This document shows, one piece after another, positions 9,080-17,628 of a stretch of DNA of 64,000 nucleotides. A program made the position numbers and the translations under genes. The stretch's first letter is position 1. Every line of letters starts with the position of its first letter. This DNA is from Sedimentisphaerales bacterium (GTDB lineage Bacteria > Planctomycetota > Phycisphaerae > Sedimentisphaerales > Anaerobacaceae), in the NCBI GenBank assembly GCA_016932835.1, contig JAFGCD010000067.1, positions 1-64,000 of the forward strand, read 5' to 3'. Below the pieces are notes generated by a model. The model had not been told where the DNA came from, did no database searches, and was given only the letters and a program-made list of their open reading frames with translations.

Positions 9080-11026
9080 ATGAAGTCGGTGTTGCGGATT
9101 GCGATTCTATCGATAACAGTCGGGGCGGTTATGACCGGGGCTTCGCGGGTTGTCGCCAAGGAAAAAGGGCAGGCCTCCGGCGAGGTTTCGGGTCGTTATT
9201 TCGTGATCCAGGTTGTTGACTCCCAAAGCGGTCGCGGGGTTCCGCTGGTCGAGCTTCGGACGGTTAACAATATACGTTACATTACCGACAGCGCAGGTCT
9301 TGCGGCGTTCTACGAGCCGGGGCTTATGGACAGGGAGGTATTCTTCTTCGTTTCCAGTCACGGGTACGGATATCCTAAGGACGGATTCGATATGAGCGGC
9401 GTACGGCTGAAGACGACTCCGGGCAGCTCGGCGGTCGTCAAGATAAACAGGGTCAACGTCGCCGAGAGACTGTACCGGGTGACAGGGGGCGGGATATATC
9501 GTGACAGCATCCTTGCGGGCAGGAGCGTTCCGTTGAAAGAGCCGGTTCTCAACGGACAGGTCGTGGGTCAGGATTCGGTATTCACGTGCATCTACAAGGA
9601 CAGGCTTTTCTGGATGTGGGGTGATACTGCGAGGCCTTCTTACCCTCTGGGTAATTTCGAGATGTCGGGCGCGTTTTCACAGCTTCCCGGAAAGGGAGGT
9701 CTTGAGCCTTCGGTGGGTGTGGATCTTGAATATCTCGTCGGCGAGGACGGTTTCAGTCGGCCCGTCTCGCCCATGGAAGAGCCGGGGCTGGTGTGGCTGG
9801 ATGGGCTGATGACGCTGGAAGACAACCAGGGCCGGGAGCGCATGGTCGCAAGGTATGCCAGGCTTAAGGGCTTGAGCGAGGTGCTGGACCGTGGATTAGT
9901 CGTCTTTAACGACGATACGATGTCGTTCGAGCCTGTTGTGAAGGGCGGTCTCGACTTCATGCCGTTTTCTAATACGGGTCATGCTTTCGCGGTCGATGTC
10001 GGCGGGGAAGCCTATTACTACTTCACGACACCGTCTCCGGTCGCGGTTCGGCTGCGTGTTCGTGCTGATTGGGATTCTGTTCTGGATGCGAACAGTTACG
10101 AGGTTCTGACCGGCCGGGTCGCCGGGCGGATGCGGTGGATTCGTTTCGGGGATATTCTCGCCGAGAGCAGTTCCTCGAAGAAGCAGGAAATCAGGTCGCT
10201 GGAGGCCGAGGGCAAGGGCTCGGGTGTTTATGACGTCGAGTCGGGTCAGAAGATTCTCTCGCATAACGGGACGGTTTACTACAACGATTACCGCAAACGG
10301 TGGGTAGCGATTTTCGTTCAGCATTTCGGCGGGCCGTCGATGCTCGGGGAGGTGTGGTATTGCGAGGCTGACATGCCGTCTGGGCCGTGGGGGTACGGCA
10401 GGCGGGTGGTGACGCACGACAAGTATTCGTTCTACAATCCGAAGCATCACCCGGAATTCGACCGCGCCGGGGGGCGGGAAATCTTCTTCGAGGGGACATA
10501 CTCGTTTACGTTTAGCGGTACGGCGGGCGAAGCTACGCCGCGTTACGATTACAACCAGATGATGTATCGGCTGGACCTCGGCGACAAGCGTCTTACCCTG
10601 CCGAGACCCGTTTACCAGGTAAAAAGCGGCGACGGCGGGGCCGAGTATATGATGGGCGGGGCCGTTGACGATGCGGATAAATGGGGCCGGGTCGATTCGA
10701 TAGCCTTTTACGCGGTCGAGCCGGGGCGGGCGGGGGAGAAGATGGCCGGCATATACCGCGGGAGCGACGGGCGTTTGACGAGGGAGGCGCCGGTGGATTC
10801 GAGCGAGGCGCTGTTCTTCGCAGCGGGCGATGGGGAGGAAAAGAATCCGCGCATCGTGCCTCTTTATGAGTACGGCAGTTCGTCGGGCGATTATTTGTAT
10901 TCGACGGACGGGGGGCTTTCGAGTCGCGGTTTCAAACGTTCGGCCGAGGCATTGTGCATGGTGTGGAAGGCGGATATGGAACATATCCTGCCCGATTGGA
11001 AGGCGAAGCCTGTTGCGCCAAGATGA
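9080..11026 (+). CDS. Secreted protein of unknown function, beta-propeller-like
   Basis: I chose the ATG at 9080 because a 'gaggagc' ribosome binding site lies 7 nt before it; a TTG at 9065 would bypass that site. The product has 648 residues, a signal peptide (residues 1-25) and an N-terminal beta domain with 'YRVTGGGIYRDS'. The rest has repeated Trp/Asp/Gly-rich blocks such as 'FWMWGDTARPSYPLG' and 'YYNDYRKRWVAIFVQ', suggesting a propeller like those of GH43-type enzymes or DUF4185 proteins. It follows the xylulokinase by 44 bp, so it is probably co-transcribed and may act on xylose-containing glycans. I cannot assign a family with confidence. Confidence 0.75.
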   Translation: MKSVLRIAILSITVGAVMTGASRVVAKEKGQASGEVSGRYFVIQVVDSQSGRGVPLVELRTVNNIRYITDSAGLAAFYEPGLMDREVFFFVSSHGYGYPKDGFDMSGVRLKTTPGSSAVVKINRVNVAERLYRVTGGGIYRDSILAGRSVPLKEPVLNGQVVGQDSVFTCIYKDRLFWMWGDTARPSYPLGNFEMSGAFSQLPGKGGLEPSVGVDLEYLVGEDGFSRPVSPMEEPGLVWLDGLMTLEDNQGRERMVARYARLKGLSEVLDRGLVVFNDDTMSFEPVVKGGLDFMPFSNTGHAFAVDVGGEAYYYFTTPSPVAVRLRVRADWDSVLDANSYEVLTGRVAGRMRWIRFGDILAESSSSKKQEIRSLEAEGKGSGVYDVESGQKILSHNGTVYYNDYRKRWVAIFVQHFGGPSMLGEVWYCEADMPSGPWGYGRRVVTHDKYSFYNPKHHPEFDRAGGREIFFEGTYSFTFSGTAGEATPRYDYNQMMYRLDLGDKRLTLPRPVYQVKSGDGGAEYMMGGAVDDADKWGRVDSIAFYAVEPGRAGEKMAGIYRGSDGRLTREAPVDSSEALFFAAGDGEEKNPRIVPLYEYGSSSGDYLYSTDGGLSSRGFKRSAEALCMVWKADMEHILPDWKAKPVAPR

Positions 11027-11096
11027 CAGATCGTCAGAGAGAAAAGTGCGGCGGCACGTGGTCGGGAAGGGGGAAAATGATGGGAGAATTGAGTGC

Positions 11097-11124
11097 TTGC
11101 GTGGCGGCGTGAGTCTGCTATAAT
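11097..11124 (+). promoter_or_regulatory. Promoter of xylose isomerase gene
   Basis: A perfect TATAAT (11119-11124) is preceded by TTGCGT (11097-11102) at 16 bp. The -35 is weak, which may point to activator dependence. The leader to the ATG at 11236 is about 105 nt. Confidence 0.55.
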
Positions 11125-11235
11125 CTGCGTGCTGGCGGTGTATGGGTTTCGCCGAAATATGGGAAATTTGGCCCGTGAGCGGTGTTTTTCAAACCGGATT
11201 ATCAATAACAACGAATACGGCAAGGAGCATGAAAA

Positions 11236-12360
11236 ATGGCTGAGAAATCATTACATGGGATTTGCAGATGGACTTTTAACCCCGGCAAGGGCGGTTTTGT
11301 GCCCGGCGATATGCGGCCTGAGTGGGGCGGGTCTTTCGGCACGCCGGAGATGGTGAAGTTAGTGGCGGAGAAGGTCGCCCCGCGGATGCCGAAGAATGTC
11401 GTCTTGGGTATCGAGGTGCACTACGACGCCGAGGTGGACGACGACAGCGCGGCGGCGGTGGCCGATGCGATGGTGGATACGGGTTTGTACCTTGCGATGC
11501 TCACTCCAGGCGCGCATAGCCACTTCGGCTACGGCGGCATAGCCTCGCTGGACCCGAAGGAGCGCAAGGCAGCAGAAGAACTCGGCACGCGGACGGTGGA
11601 CCTGGCGTACGGGACGATGAAGAAGACATGGCATCCGGATGTGGCGCCGTCGCTGATTATCTGGAACGGCTCGTTCGGCTACGACATAGCGACGGTCGGG
11701 CTCAAACAGATGTACCAGAACCTCAAGGAGAGCATAGCGGGGCTGTGCAAGTACGAGGCGAAAAAGGGCGGTGATATGTATGTCTGCTTCGAGCCCAAGC
11801 CCAACGAGGGGCACCCGGCTATGCTGATTCCGACGGTCGCCAGCGCTATTGTTTTCTGGCGTCGTATCGAGGAGGAGTTCGGGGTGTCGCGGGCGAAGAA
11901 GGGCGTCAACAAGGAGTTCGGGCATTCGGAGATGATCGGCCTGGACCATGTTTACGACAGCGTCGAAGAGCTGGACAACGATATGATGGTGCACATGCAC
12001 CTCAACAGCCAGGGGTACAACGACGGGATTATCCTCGGCGGGCCTGGCAAGTACGACATCGATCACGGCGCGAGAATCAACGGAATGAACGTCGCAATCG
12101 CAGGGCTCATTCAGCAGGCAGGCTACAGCCGATGGAAAGGCCACGACATGCAGACGCGAGCCTACGACAACGCAGAGCAGGGTATCGATCGGGTGGTCCG
12201 CAGCGTCTTGAGTTGGGAGGCCTGCGAGAAGGCGGCGAGGGAGCTTGATACCAAGGCCTTGATGGACTTGTTAGCGAATCGCGAGACTGCCAAGGCCGAG
12301 GACATGATGAGAGCCGCTGTCGTTAGCGCGCAAAAGGCGTTCGATGAGATGTACAAATAG
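11236..12360 (+). CDS. xylA: Xylose isomerase
   Basis: The 374-residue TIM-barrel protein should interconvert D-xylose and D-xylulose with two divalent metal ions. Metal and catalytic residues are visible: Glu186 and Lys188 in 'FEPKPNE', Glu227 and His230 in 'NKEFGHSEM' (same spacing as E217/H220 in Streptomyces enzymes), and the Asp-rich 'HYDAEVDDD' in place of the usual FHDDD strand. 'HMHLNSQGYNDG' replaces the usual 'HIDLNGQ', so the protein is a diverged member. It has its own promoter and a strong terminator, and its product is the substrate of the kinase at 7536-9035. Another aldose-ketose isomerase activity is possible. Confidence 0.85.
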   Translation: MAEKSLHGICRWTFNPGKGGFVPGDMRPEWGGSFGTPEMVKLVAEKVAPRMPKNVVLGIEVHYDAEVDDDSAAAVADAMVDTGLYLAMLTPGAHSHFGYGGIASLDPKERKAAEELGTRTVDLAYGTMKKTWHPDVAPSLIIWNGSFGYDIATVGLKQMYQNLKESIAGLCKYEAKKGGDMYVCFEPKPNEGHPAMLIPTVASAIVFWRRIEEEFGVSRAKKGVNKEFGHSEMIGLDHVYDSVEELDNDMMVHMHLNSQGYNDGIILGGPGKYDIDHGARINGMNVAIAGLIQQAGYSRWKGHDMQTRAYDNAEQGIDRVVRSVLSWEACEKAARELDTKALMDLLANRETAKAEDMMRAAVVSAQKAFDEMYK

Positions 12361-12404
12361 ACTCGGCCTTAAGAACCGAATCAGGTTTTGGTTTTGATGT
12401 AAAG

Positions 12405-12441
12405 GTGGGCCCTTCGTTTGAAAGTGGAGGGCCCGCTTTTT
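12405..12441 (+). terminator. Intrinsic terminator after xylose isomerase
   Basis: A 9-bp GC-rich stem (gtgggccct / agggcccgc) with a 14-nt loop is followed by TTTTT at 12437-12441. It separates this gene from the convergent queA. Confidence 0.85.
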
Positions 12442-12470
12442 GCGCGCTGGGTTTAGAGCATTAGAAGCTC

Positions 12471-13517
12471 TTAGATTATTAGCATTGCATCGCCGTAGGA
12501 GTAGAAGCGGTATTTTTCAGCGATGGCGTGGCGGTATGCGGCGAGGGTTTTGTCGAGACCTGCGAAGGCGGCGACGAGCGCCAGCAGGGTCGATCTGGGC
12601 AGGTGGAAGTTGGTTATCATCGCGTCGATATACTTGAATCGGTAGCCCGGGGTAATGAAAAGGCGGGTTGTTCCGTCGGCCGGGGAAACGGGCGGGCCGG
12701 GCAATGATTCGAGCGTGCGGACGGAGGTTGTTCCGACGGCGATTATGCGTTTGCCGGCGTTTCGAGCGTCGTTTATCCGGTCGGCGTTCTGGGCGTCGAG
12801 GCTGAATCTCTCGGCGTGGATTTCGTGGTCTTCAAGGTTCTCTGCAGTGACGGGCTTGAAGGTCCCGGCGCCGACGTGCAGCGTCAAATGTGCGAAATCA
12901 ATGCCTTTGTGCTTCAGCTTTCGGATAAGGGTGTCGGTAAAGTGCAGCCCGGCGGTGGGGGCGGCGACGGCGCCGTCGATGGCGGCATAGACCGTCTGGT
13001 AACGCTGCCTGTCCTCTTCGGCAAGGGCCGCGTCGTCGTCCCGTTTGATATAGGGGGGCAGGGGCGGAAAGCCTATTCGTTGGAGAAGGCTCAACGCATC
13101 AGGCTCGCCTTCGATTTTCAGCAGGCACTTGCCCTGTCCGAGTTTTTCGAGCAGGACCGCCTTGCAGCAATCGTTCTTGTCTTTGTCTTTCAGGTCGAGC
13201 GTCTCGCCCTGCTTCAATTTCCTCGTGCCCTTGAGCATTACGCTCCAGGCGACCGGAGCGGTCTGGTCGAGAAAGAGGCCTTCGATTTTGGCGCCCGTGG
13301 CCCGGCGGGCGAAGAACCGGGCGGGCACCACTTTCGTATTATTCAATATGAGGCAGTCCTGCGGTGACAGGAAGTCACCGAGTTGGTGAAATTGCCTGTC
13401 GATAATATCGCCGGTTTTTCGGTTCAAGACGAGCATTCTGGAATCCGAACGCCGGGCCTTCGGGTGCTGGGCTATCAGTTCCGGCGGCAGATGATAATCG
13501 AGGGTTTCTGTTTTCAT
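12471..13517 (-). CDS. queA: S-adenosylmethionine:tRNA ribosyltransferase-isomerase
   Basis: The 348-residue enzyme transfers the ribosyl part of SAM to preQ1 in tRNA, giving epoxyqueuosine at the wobble position. Family signatures are 'MKTETLDYHLPPELIAQ' at the start, 'LNNTKVVPARFFARR', 'VAAPTAGLHFTD', 'TLHVGAGTFKPV' and 'VGTTSVRTLES'. The length is normal and the protein is complete. No other queuosine gene is nearby and I see no preQ1 riboswitch in front of it. It converges with the xylose isomerase gene. Confidence 0.97.
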   Translation of the reverse strand: MKTETLDYHLPPELIAQHPKARRSDSRMLVLNRKTGDIIDRQFHQLGDFLSPQDCLILNNTKVVPARFFARRATGAKIEGLFLDQTAPVAWSVMLKGTRKLKQGETLDLKDKDKNDCCKAVLLEKLGQGKCLLKIEGEPDALSLLQRIGFPPLPPYIKRDDDAALAEEDRQRYQTVYAAIDGAVAAPTAGLHFTDTLIRKLKHKGIDFAHLTLHVGAGTFKPVTAENLEDHEIHAERFSLDAQNADRINDARNAGKRIIAVGTTSVRTLESLPGPPVSPADGTTRLFITPGYRFKYIDAMITNFHLPRSTLLALVAAFAGLDKTLAAYRHAIAEKYRFYSYGDAMLII

Positions 13518-13693
13518 AGCGAAAAGTTATCAGACCCTCGCTTCGATGACAAAAAGTTTTTCGGCCAATAATAAGCCATTTTTAAGGGTTTGCCCGGCTC
13601 GGAGTGTTTTCCGCGAAATCGAGGCCTTCGAACGGGCGATATCGGAAGAGCAAGTCGGGCTTGCAGGCAACCGATTTCTGTTGAGTACGAAAG

Positions 13694-13885
13694 ATGGCAT
13701 CCAGACGATATTTCGAACAAACCGCCAGTTCATTGACTTCCTTAGGCAGGAATGAATTGAAGCGCCGCATCAGGAACTTCAAGGGCCGGTTTAAACTGGA
13801 TTTCACCGACGAATACCTGAACAAGCTCAGCTCCGATCGGCTCCGGCACATCCTCCTGGCTGCACTGATTAGCGCCAAGCGTTAG
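13694..13885 (+). CDS. Small conserved-looking protein, unknown
   Basis: A 63-residue basic frame ending in 'FKLDFTDEYLNKLSSDRL' plus 'RHILLAALISAKR'. The pattern 'DFTD..L...S.DRLRHILLAA' looks like a short helical protein I have seen in planctomycete-type genomes, but I know no function. There is no clear ribosome binding site, so the start is uncertain. It sits divergently from queA with a 176-bp spacer. An overlapping frame at 13546-13755 looks less protein-like and I leave it out. Confidence 0.5.
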   Translation: MASRRYFEQTASSLTSLGRNELKRRIRNFKGRFKLDFTDEYLNKLSSDRLRHILLAALISAKR

Positions 13886-13978
13886 GCTTGTCAGCCGCTT
13901 TCGGCTTTGCCGTCGATCTCCATCTCCAACGACGCCACGACGGAGATTCTCCGAGGATAGAGCGAATTTGCCGCTGTC

Positions 13979-14806
13979 TTAGAATGGCGGATTATAAGGC
14001 GGGGTGTAGTTGAGCTTCCACCAGCAGGATTTCTGGACGTAGAGCAGATCTTCCCAGTCTGCTTCGCTCTCAGGCGTGATGCCGCCTGCGTGATGTTTTT
14101 CGGCTTCGTGTCCTGCCTTTACCGTTTTCGAGCCTGCCCACTTTTTGTACTCGGCTCTGCCGTCGGCCATTCCGATGCATGTTCCGTCGCCGTGCCTGAC
14201 GGTCGGATCATCCCACCATTGCCCGCTTTCGGAGACAGTCGTTCCGTTGTGAACGGCGAAGCTGTCCGGCGTGACATAGCCTTCGTCGATGAATACGATT
14301 CTGTAAGGCGCTCTTTTGATCGACGAGCGCGTTTTATTGATAAGGCCTTGCACGGGGCCTCTTCCGTGCGTGTCGCCGGGCTGGGGATAGGCGTTCATCG
14401 AGTCCATGACGGTGTAGGTCAGCAGTTCTCCGCGGTATCCTGTCGGGCAGCGGTAAAGATCGAGGTTTTTGGCGTAGTCCCACATGGATCCCGCCCGGAT
14501 TGCCGCCGACTGTGCGGCTTCCGACAGCAATGCGCCTGAGGCGTAGTCGTCATGCCAGGCCTTCTGGACCCATGCTGTTTCGCCGCCGTGGTCGTGTCCT
14601 GCGTCGCCGTTAATGATTCTGTCGTTCCAATCGTCGGAGTATAGAATCCAGGCGAACGTCAACTGCTTGAGGTTGTTCATGCAGACGATTCTCTTGCCCT
14701 GCTCTCTTGCCCGGTGAAGGGCCGGGGCGAGTATGGACATGAGCAGAGCTATTATCGCCATCACCACCAGAAGCTCTACGAGCGTGAAGGCTTTTTGCTT
14801 ACACAT
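13979..14806 (-). CDS. Type II pseudopilin-like protein (prepilin N-terminal methylation signal)
   Basis: The start at 14806 is set by a perfect AAGGAGGT site 7 nt upstream; the frame itself opens earlier at 14842. The 275-residue product starts 'MCKQKAFTLVELLVVMAI', a prepilin peptidase cleavage site (A/FTLVE) and membrane helix. 'MNNLKQLTFAWILYSDD' is typical of the planctomycete H-X9-DG/pseudopilin group, and 'VRHGDGTCIGMADGRAEY' carries the H-X-DG-like tail. These proteins occur in many copies and probably sit at the cell surface or in a secretion machine; their exact task is unknown. Confidence 0.85.
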   Translation of the reverse strand: MCKQKAFTLVELLVVMAIIALLMSILAPALHRAREQGKRIVCMNNLKQLTFAWILYSDDWNDRIINGDAGHDHGGETAWVQKAWHDDYASGALLSEAAQSAAIRAGSMWDYAKNLDLYRCPTGYRGELLTYTVMDSMNAYPQPGDTHGRGPVQGLINKTRSSIKRAPYRIVFIDEGYVTPDSFAVHNGTTVSESGQWWDDPTVRHGDGTCIGMADGRAEYKKWAGSKTVKAGHEAEKHHAGGITPESEADWEDLLYVQKSCWWKLNYTPPYNPPF

Positions 14807-15033
14807 AGCATTACCTCCTTTGCTGTTTGCCGCCGCCTCCATGGTCTTCCACTATATAATATGCGCGGAGTGACTTTAGTGTTCCCATAATTCGGTTCTT
14901 TTTCGGGTAAAGCGGGGCCGGCGTGACCGGCGGCGATTTTTGCGGGCCGCCCTGCAGGCGCCTGCTTTGCGGGCCGAGATGACCGGGCGACGTTTCAGGC
15001 GCAGGAGCGGGCAGGAAGAGGCTTGTTGGGGCG

Positions 15034-15070
15034 CAAAAAAAGGGCTGGAACCTTTGACAATTCCAGCCCT
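15034..15070 (-). terminator. Intrinsic terminator of the candidate small RNA
   Basis: Read on the minus strand, a perfect 10-bp stem (agggctggaa / ttccagccct on plus) with a 10-nt loop is followed by seven T residues (plus 15034-15040 is all A). It is a textbook terminator. The nearest upstream minus-strand gene, the cupin at 15389, ends about 320 bp away, so the terminator more likely serves the RNA unit started at 15177-15205. Confidence 0.85.
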
Positions 15071-15170
15071 TGTGAGACAACGTTATAACTAAAGAATAAA
15101 CTGCAAACTTATAATCTAATCGCTATCTCACAGAACCAAGATAAAATTAGAAGAAAAGAACATATAATAC
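15034..15170 (-). ncRNA. Candidate structured small RNA (about 135 nt)
   Basis: A strong promoter (15177-15205) and a strong terminator (15034-15070) frame an AT-rich stretch with no credible gene. The RNA would contain nested complementary arms: TGTGAGA with TCTCACA (plus 15071-15077 and 15126-15132) and, inside them, TTATAA with TTATAA (15083-15088 and 15109-15114), followed by the terminator hairpin. An 11-codon frame with a 'gaaggtg' site starts about 15 nt into the RNA; a leader peptide is therefore possible. I do not recognise the family; it is not 6S, tmRNA or SRP RNA by eye. Confidence 0.5.
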
Positions 15171-15176
15171 ACCTTC

Positions 15177-15205
15177 ATTGTACGAGCCATCGCCGGTTAA
15201 TGCAA
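15177..15205 (-). promoter_or_regulatory. Orphan sigma-70-type promoter
   Basis: On the minus strand TTGCAT (plus 15200-15205) and TACAAT (plus 15177-15182) are spaced by exactly 17 bp. No gene start follows before the terminator at 15034-15070. This is the main evidence for the small RNA. Confidence 0.65.
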
Positions 15206-15388
15206 GCATTTTTTTCAAGATTTGCGACTTTTTTTCACATCCTTGGCGGTTTCCCGGCTTTTTTCGCTATTTTCGGCCTTTCCTCGCCGATTTCCACGGT
15301 ATCTATGGGTGGCCGGCAGAGGCGATTTCAGGGCTATGCCCGGTCGGCCGGGCAGGCCTTTTCGAACATTTGACGCCCGCAAGCCGGC

Positions 15389-15724
15389 TCACTCAGCCGC
15401 CGGGGATACGCAGAATACGTAAGTCAGCGGCTCGGAGCCGGTATTCCTTACGTCGTGGATGGTATCGGGGCGTATGAAGGCCACCATGCCCTTTCCCACC
15501 TCTAACACCTCGGGTTCTTGCCCTATCAGCAGTTGGCCGGTCCCGGTTAGAAAGACGAGGATCTCCTCTTTCTCGTGCGTGCTGTGCTCTCCGCAGGCCT
15601 TGCCGGGCTCGAGATACACCCTTCCGGCCTTCATGCCGCCGGTTTCGGGCGGCCCTGCGATAATGCGCTGATATTCCGGCGCGTCGTTCAGCTTTACAAC
15701 GACAGCTTTATCAATCGATGACAT
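15389..15724 (-). CDS. Cupin-domain protein
   Basis: The 111-residue protein is a single small cupin barrel. Motif 1 reads 'KACGEHSTHEKEEILVFLTG', with His, His and Glu as likely metal ligands, and motif 2 'IRPDTIHDVRNTG' supplies the last His. Such proteins may bind sugars, isomerise or oxidise small molecules, or act as sensors; no substrate can be deduced. The ATG at 15724 is preceded by 'gaagac'. It is divergent from the dockerin protein at 15898. Confidence 0.85.
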   Translation of the reverse strand: MSSIDKAVVVKLNDAPEYQRIIAGPPETGGMKAGRVYLEPGKACGEHSTHEKEEILVFLTGTGQLLIGQEPEVLEVGKGMVAFIRPDTIHDVRNTGSEPLTYVFCVSPAAE

Positions 15725-15897
15725 ATGTCTTCCTCATCAAAAAATTCGTCAGAAACGGCATTAGAAAAAAAAACGGCTTTTTTGTCAAATTTATTCTTGG
15801 CGCGATAACACGAATTCTCTATTCTTATGCGGGGTAACACGAAATTATGTTTTGTATGCGCAAGATGCAATGTCAACTTTTTTCGAGGATGTGTGAG

Positions 15898-16884
15898 ATG
15901 AAAAATATGGTATTGGTAATGGGCTTGCTGATTCCGGCGGTGTTTTCCGGATTGGCGAAGGGCGATCCTACGGTTGCGGCTGTTACGCATTCTGAGTTTC
16001 AGGCTGTGAATGAAGACGGCGAGCAGACTTACACTTCAAGTGACAGCGAGAAGGTAATTCTGGAAGGGATATTGCTGAACAATGCCGGGGAGATGCTTGA
16101 CCCGACGGCGGACGATACCGTCACGACCATGTATGACATGAGCGGGCAATGGCAGATATACTTTCAGGGCGAAGGCTACGATCGGGCCGGCACGGCGGTG
16201 TGGATGGGTCAGCTTTATAACAATCTTCCCTGGTTCCCGCCGGGCTACTCGAACGAGGAATTCATAGCGGAGCTGAATCGGCTGAACTCGGCGCGTTTCA
16301 GTCCCGGGGACAGGATCCGGGTGACGGGATATTTCCTGTCTTACAAGGGCAAGAATAACATTAACGAGCAGCACAATAAGGCTCCCGACCATGATTTCAC
16401 GATTGAGCTGATCGAGCGAGGCGTTGGCCTGCCGAGGCCGGAGGCGGCAAGTCTCGACGAGTTGAAGGACGGCGAAGATAACTTTATTTTCGATGCGAGC
16501 CGAGCGAGCGGAGGCGAGTATTATCAATCTCGGCTGGCAAAGATCGAGGGCGTTTACTTCGAGGACGCAACTGGCTGGGGGCCTGACGGCGAGCTGGTTA
16601 TTACCGACGGGCTCAGGACGCTGACCGTCAAGTTAGGGCGCGGCTGCGGGATTTACGCCGGCTCCAACAATCTTGTCGAGCCTTTCGACGTAATCGGCAT
16701 CATAGACCAGGAGAGCACTGATCTGAAGGGCGGCTATCGCATGTATGTTATGGACTACGACGGCAACGGATCTGTTCTGGCGTGCCGCGAGCACCGGATG
16801 GCGGACGTTCCGGGCGACAGCGACCTGGACGGCAGGGTGGACTTTTTCGACCTCGCCCGCCTGGCCGAGGACTGGCTCAAGTAG
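15898..16884 (+). CDS. Secreted protein with C-terminal dockerin-like repeat
   Basis: The 328-residue product starts at the ATG at 15898 (site 'gagga' 8 nt upstream), which opens a signal peptide 'MKNMVLVMGLLIPAVFSG'. The body (residues 30-290) contains Gly/Asp-rich beta strands resembling an OB-fold-like secreted domain, e.g. 'SPGDRIRVTGYFLSYKGKN', but I recognise no family. The last 24 residues, 'PGDSDLDGRVDFFDLARL' onwards, are one Ca-binding dockerin-type EF-hand repeat followed by 'AEDWLK'. Only one repeat is present, whereas true type I dockerins have two. A pseudopilin-like gene follows after 24 bp and is probably co-transcribed. Confidence 0.8.
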   Translation: MKNMVLVMGLLIPAVFSGLAKGDPTVAAVTHSEFQAVNEDGEQTYTSSDSEKVILEGILLNNAGEMLDPTADDTVTTMYDMSGQWQIYFQGEGYDRAGTAVWMGQLYNNLPWFPPGYSNEEFIAELNRLNSARFSPGDRIRVTGYFLSYKGKNNINEQHNKAPDHDFTIELIERGVGLPRPEAASLDELKDGEDNFIFDASRASGGEYYQSRLAKIEGVYFEDATGWGPDGELVITDGLRTLTVKLGRGCGIYAGSNNLVEPFDVIGIIDQESTDLKGGYRMYVMDYDGNGSVLACREHRMADVPGDSDLDGRVDFFDLARLAEDWLK

Positions 16885-16908
16885 GTCGTCGAGACAAGGA
16901 ATCAGTCT

Positions 16909-17565
16909 ATGAAGTGTCGTACTGCAAAAGAAGGTTTTTCACTGGTGGAATTGCTGGTCGTCATTGCGATTATCGCTTCCTTGATGGGTATTCTGCTGCC
17001 TGTTATGGGCAGGGCCAGGCTGAAAGCGAAAGTCTTCGCAGTCAATGCCGAGCTGCGTCAGATAGCGCTGGCGCTGGGCGCTTATTCGATGGACAACGCC
17101 GACAAGTACCCTCCTACGCGGGTTGACTGCATGTTGGGGGGGCATTTCTATCAGCTTCCTACGGAGTTAGTTGAAAGCGGCTACCTTCCGAAGCCAAGTC
17201 CCGAGACTTTCATGGCTTCCGGCCTGGAAGACCGTTTCAACAGGGGTTACACGTACAAGTACCGCTCGGTAGGCACACTTATTTACAACAGGACAACGGT
17301 CATTGACGAAGGCGCCTACTTATGGGTTCCCGACGGCTTTCCGGACAGCGAGGCCGAAGACGGCAAGAACTATACCAATCAGGGGCAATCGCCGGTCAGT
17401 TGGGTGCTTTACAGCGAAGGCCCGGAATTCGACATCGACAGTATGAGGGAATCGAATTACCCGGTGCCGAGAGAGACCTGGTACGACAAGAAGACATGTC
17501 GGGGCATCATCGTCAGGATGCGTTTGAAAAACGGCAGGGAGATAGGGTCTTTCGAACAGGATTAA
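16909..17565 (+). CDS. Type II pseudopilin-like protein
   Basis: The 218-residue protein has the prepilin signal 'KEGFSLVELLVVIAIIASL' with cleavage expected after Gly9. The soluble part carries 'LRQIALALGAYSMDNADKYP', a repeated theme in planctomycete pseudopilins of the type II secretion G-like group. It lies 24 bp after the dockerin protein and 63 bp before the FmdE-like gene, so the three may form one transcript. Function is likely a surface or secretion-system component. Confidence 0.85.
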   Translation: MKCRTAKEGFSLVELLVVIAIIASLMGILLPVMGRARLKAKVFAVNAELRQIALALGAYSMDNADKYPPTRVDCMLGGHFYQLPTELVESGYLPKPSPETFMASGLEDRFNRGYTYKYRSVGTLIYNRTTVIDEGAYLWVPDGFPDSEAEDGKNYTNQGQSPVSWVLYSEGPEFDIDSMRESNYPVPRETWYDKKTCRGIIVRMRLKNGREIGSFEQD

Positions 17566-17628
17566 ACGGATGCCCTGTCGCGGCATGCCGGTGCAATGAG
17601 AGAATGTATCTTCATTAAAGGTGGCTTT

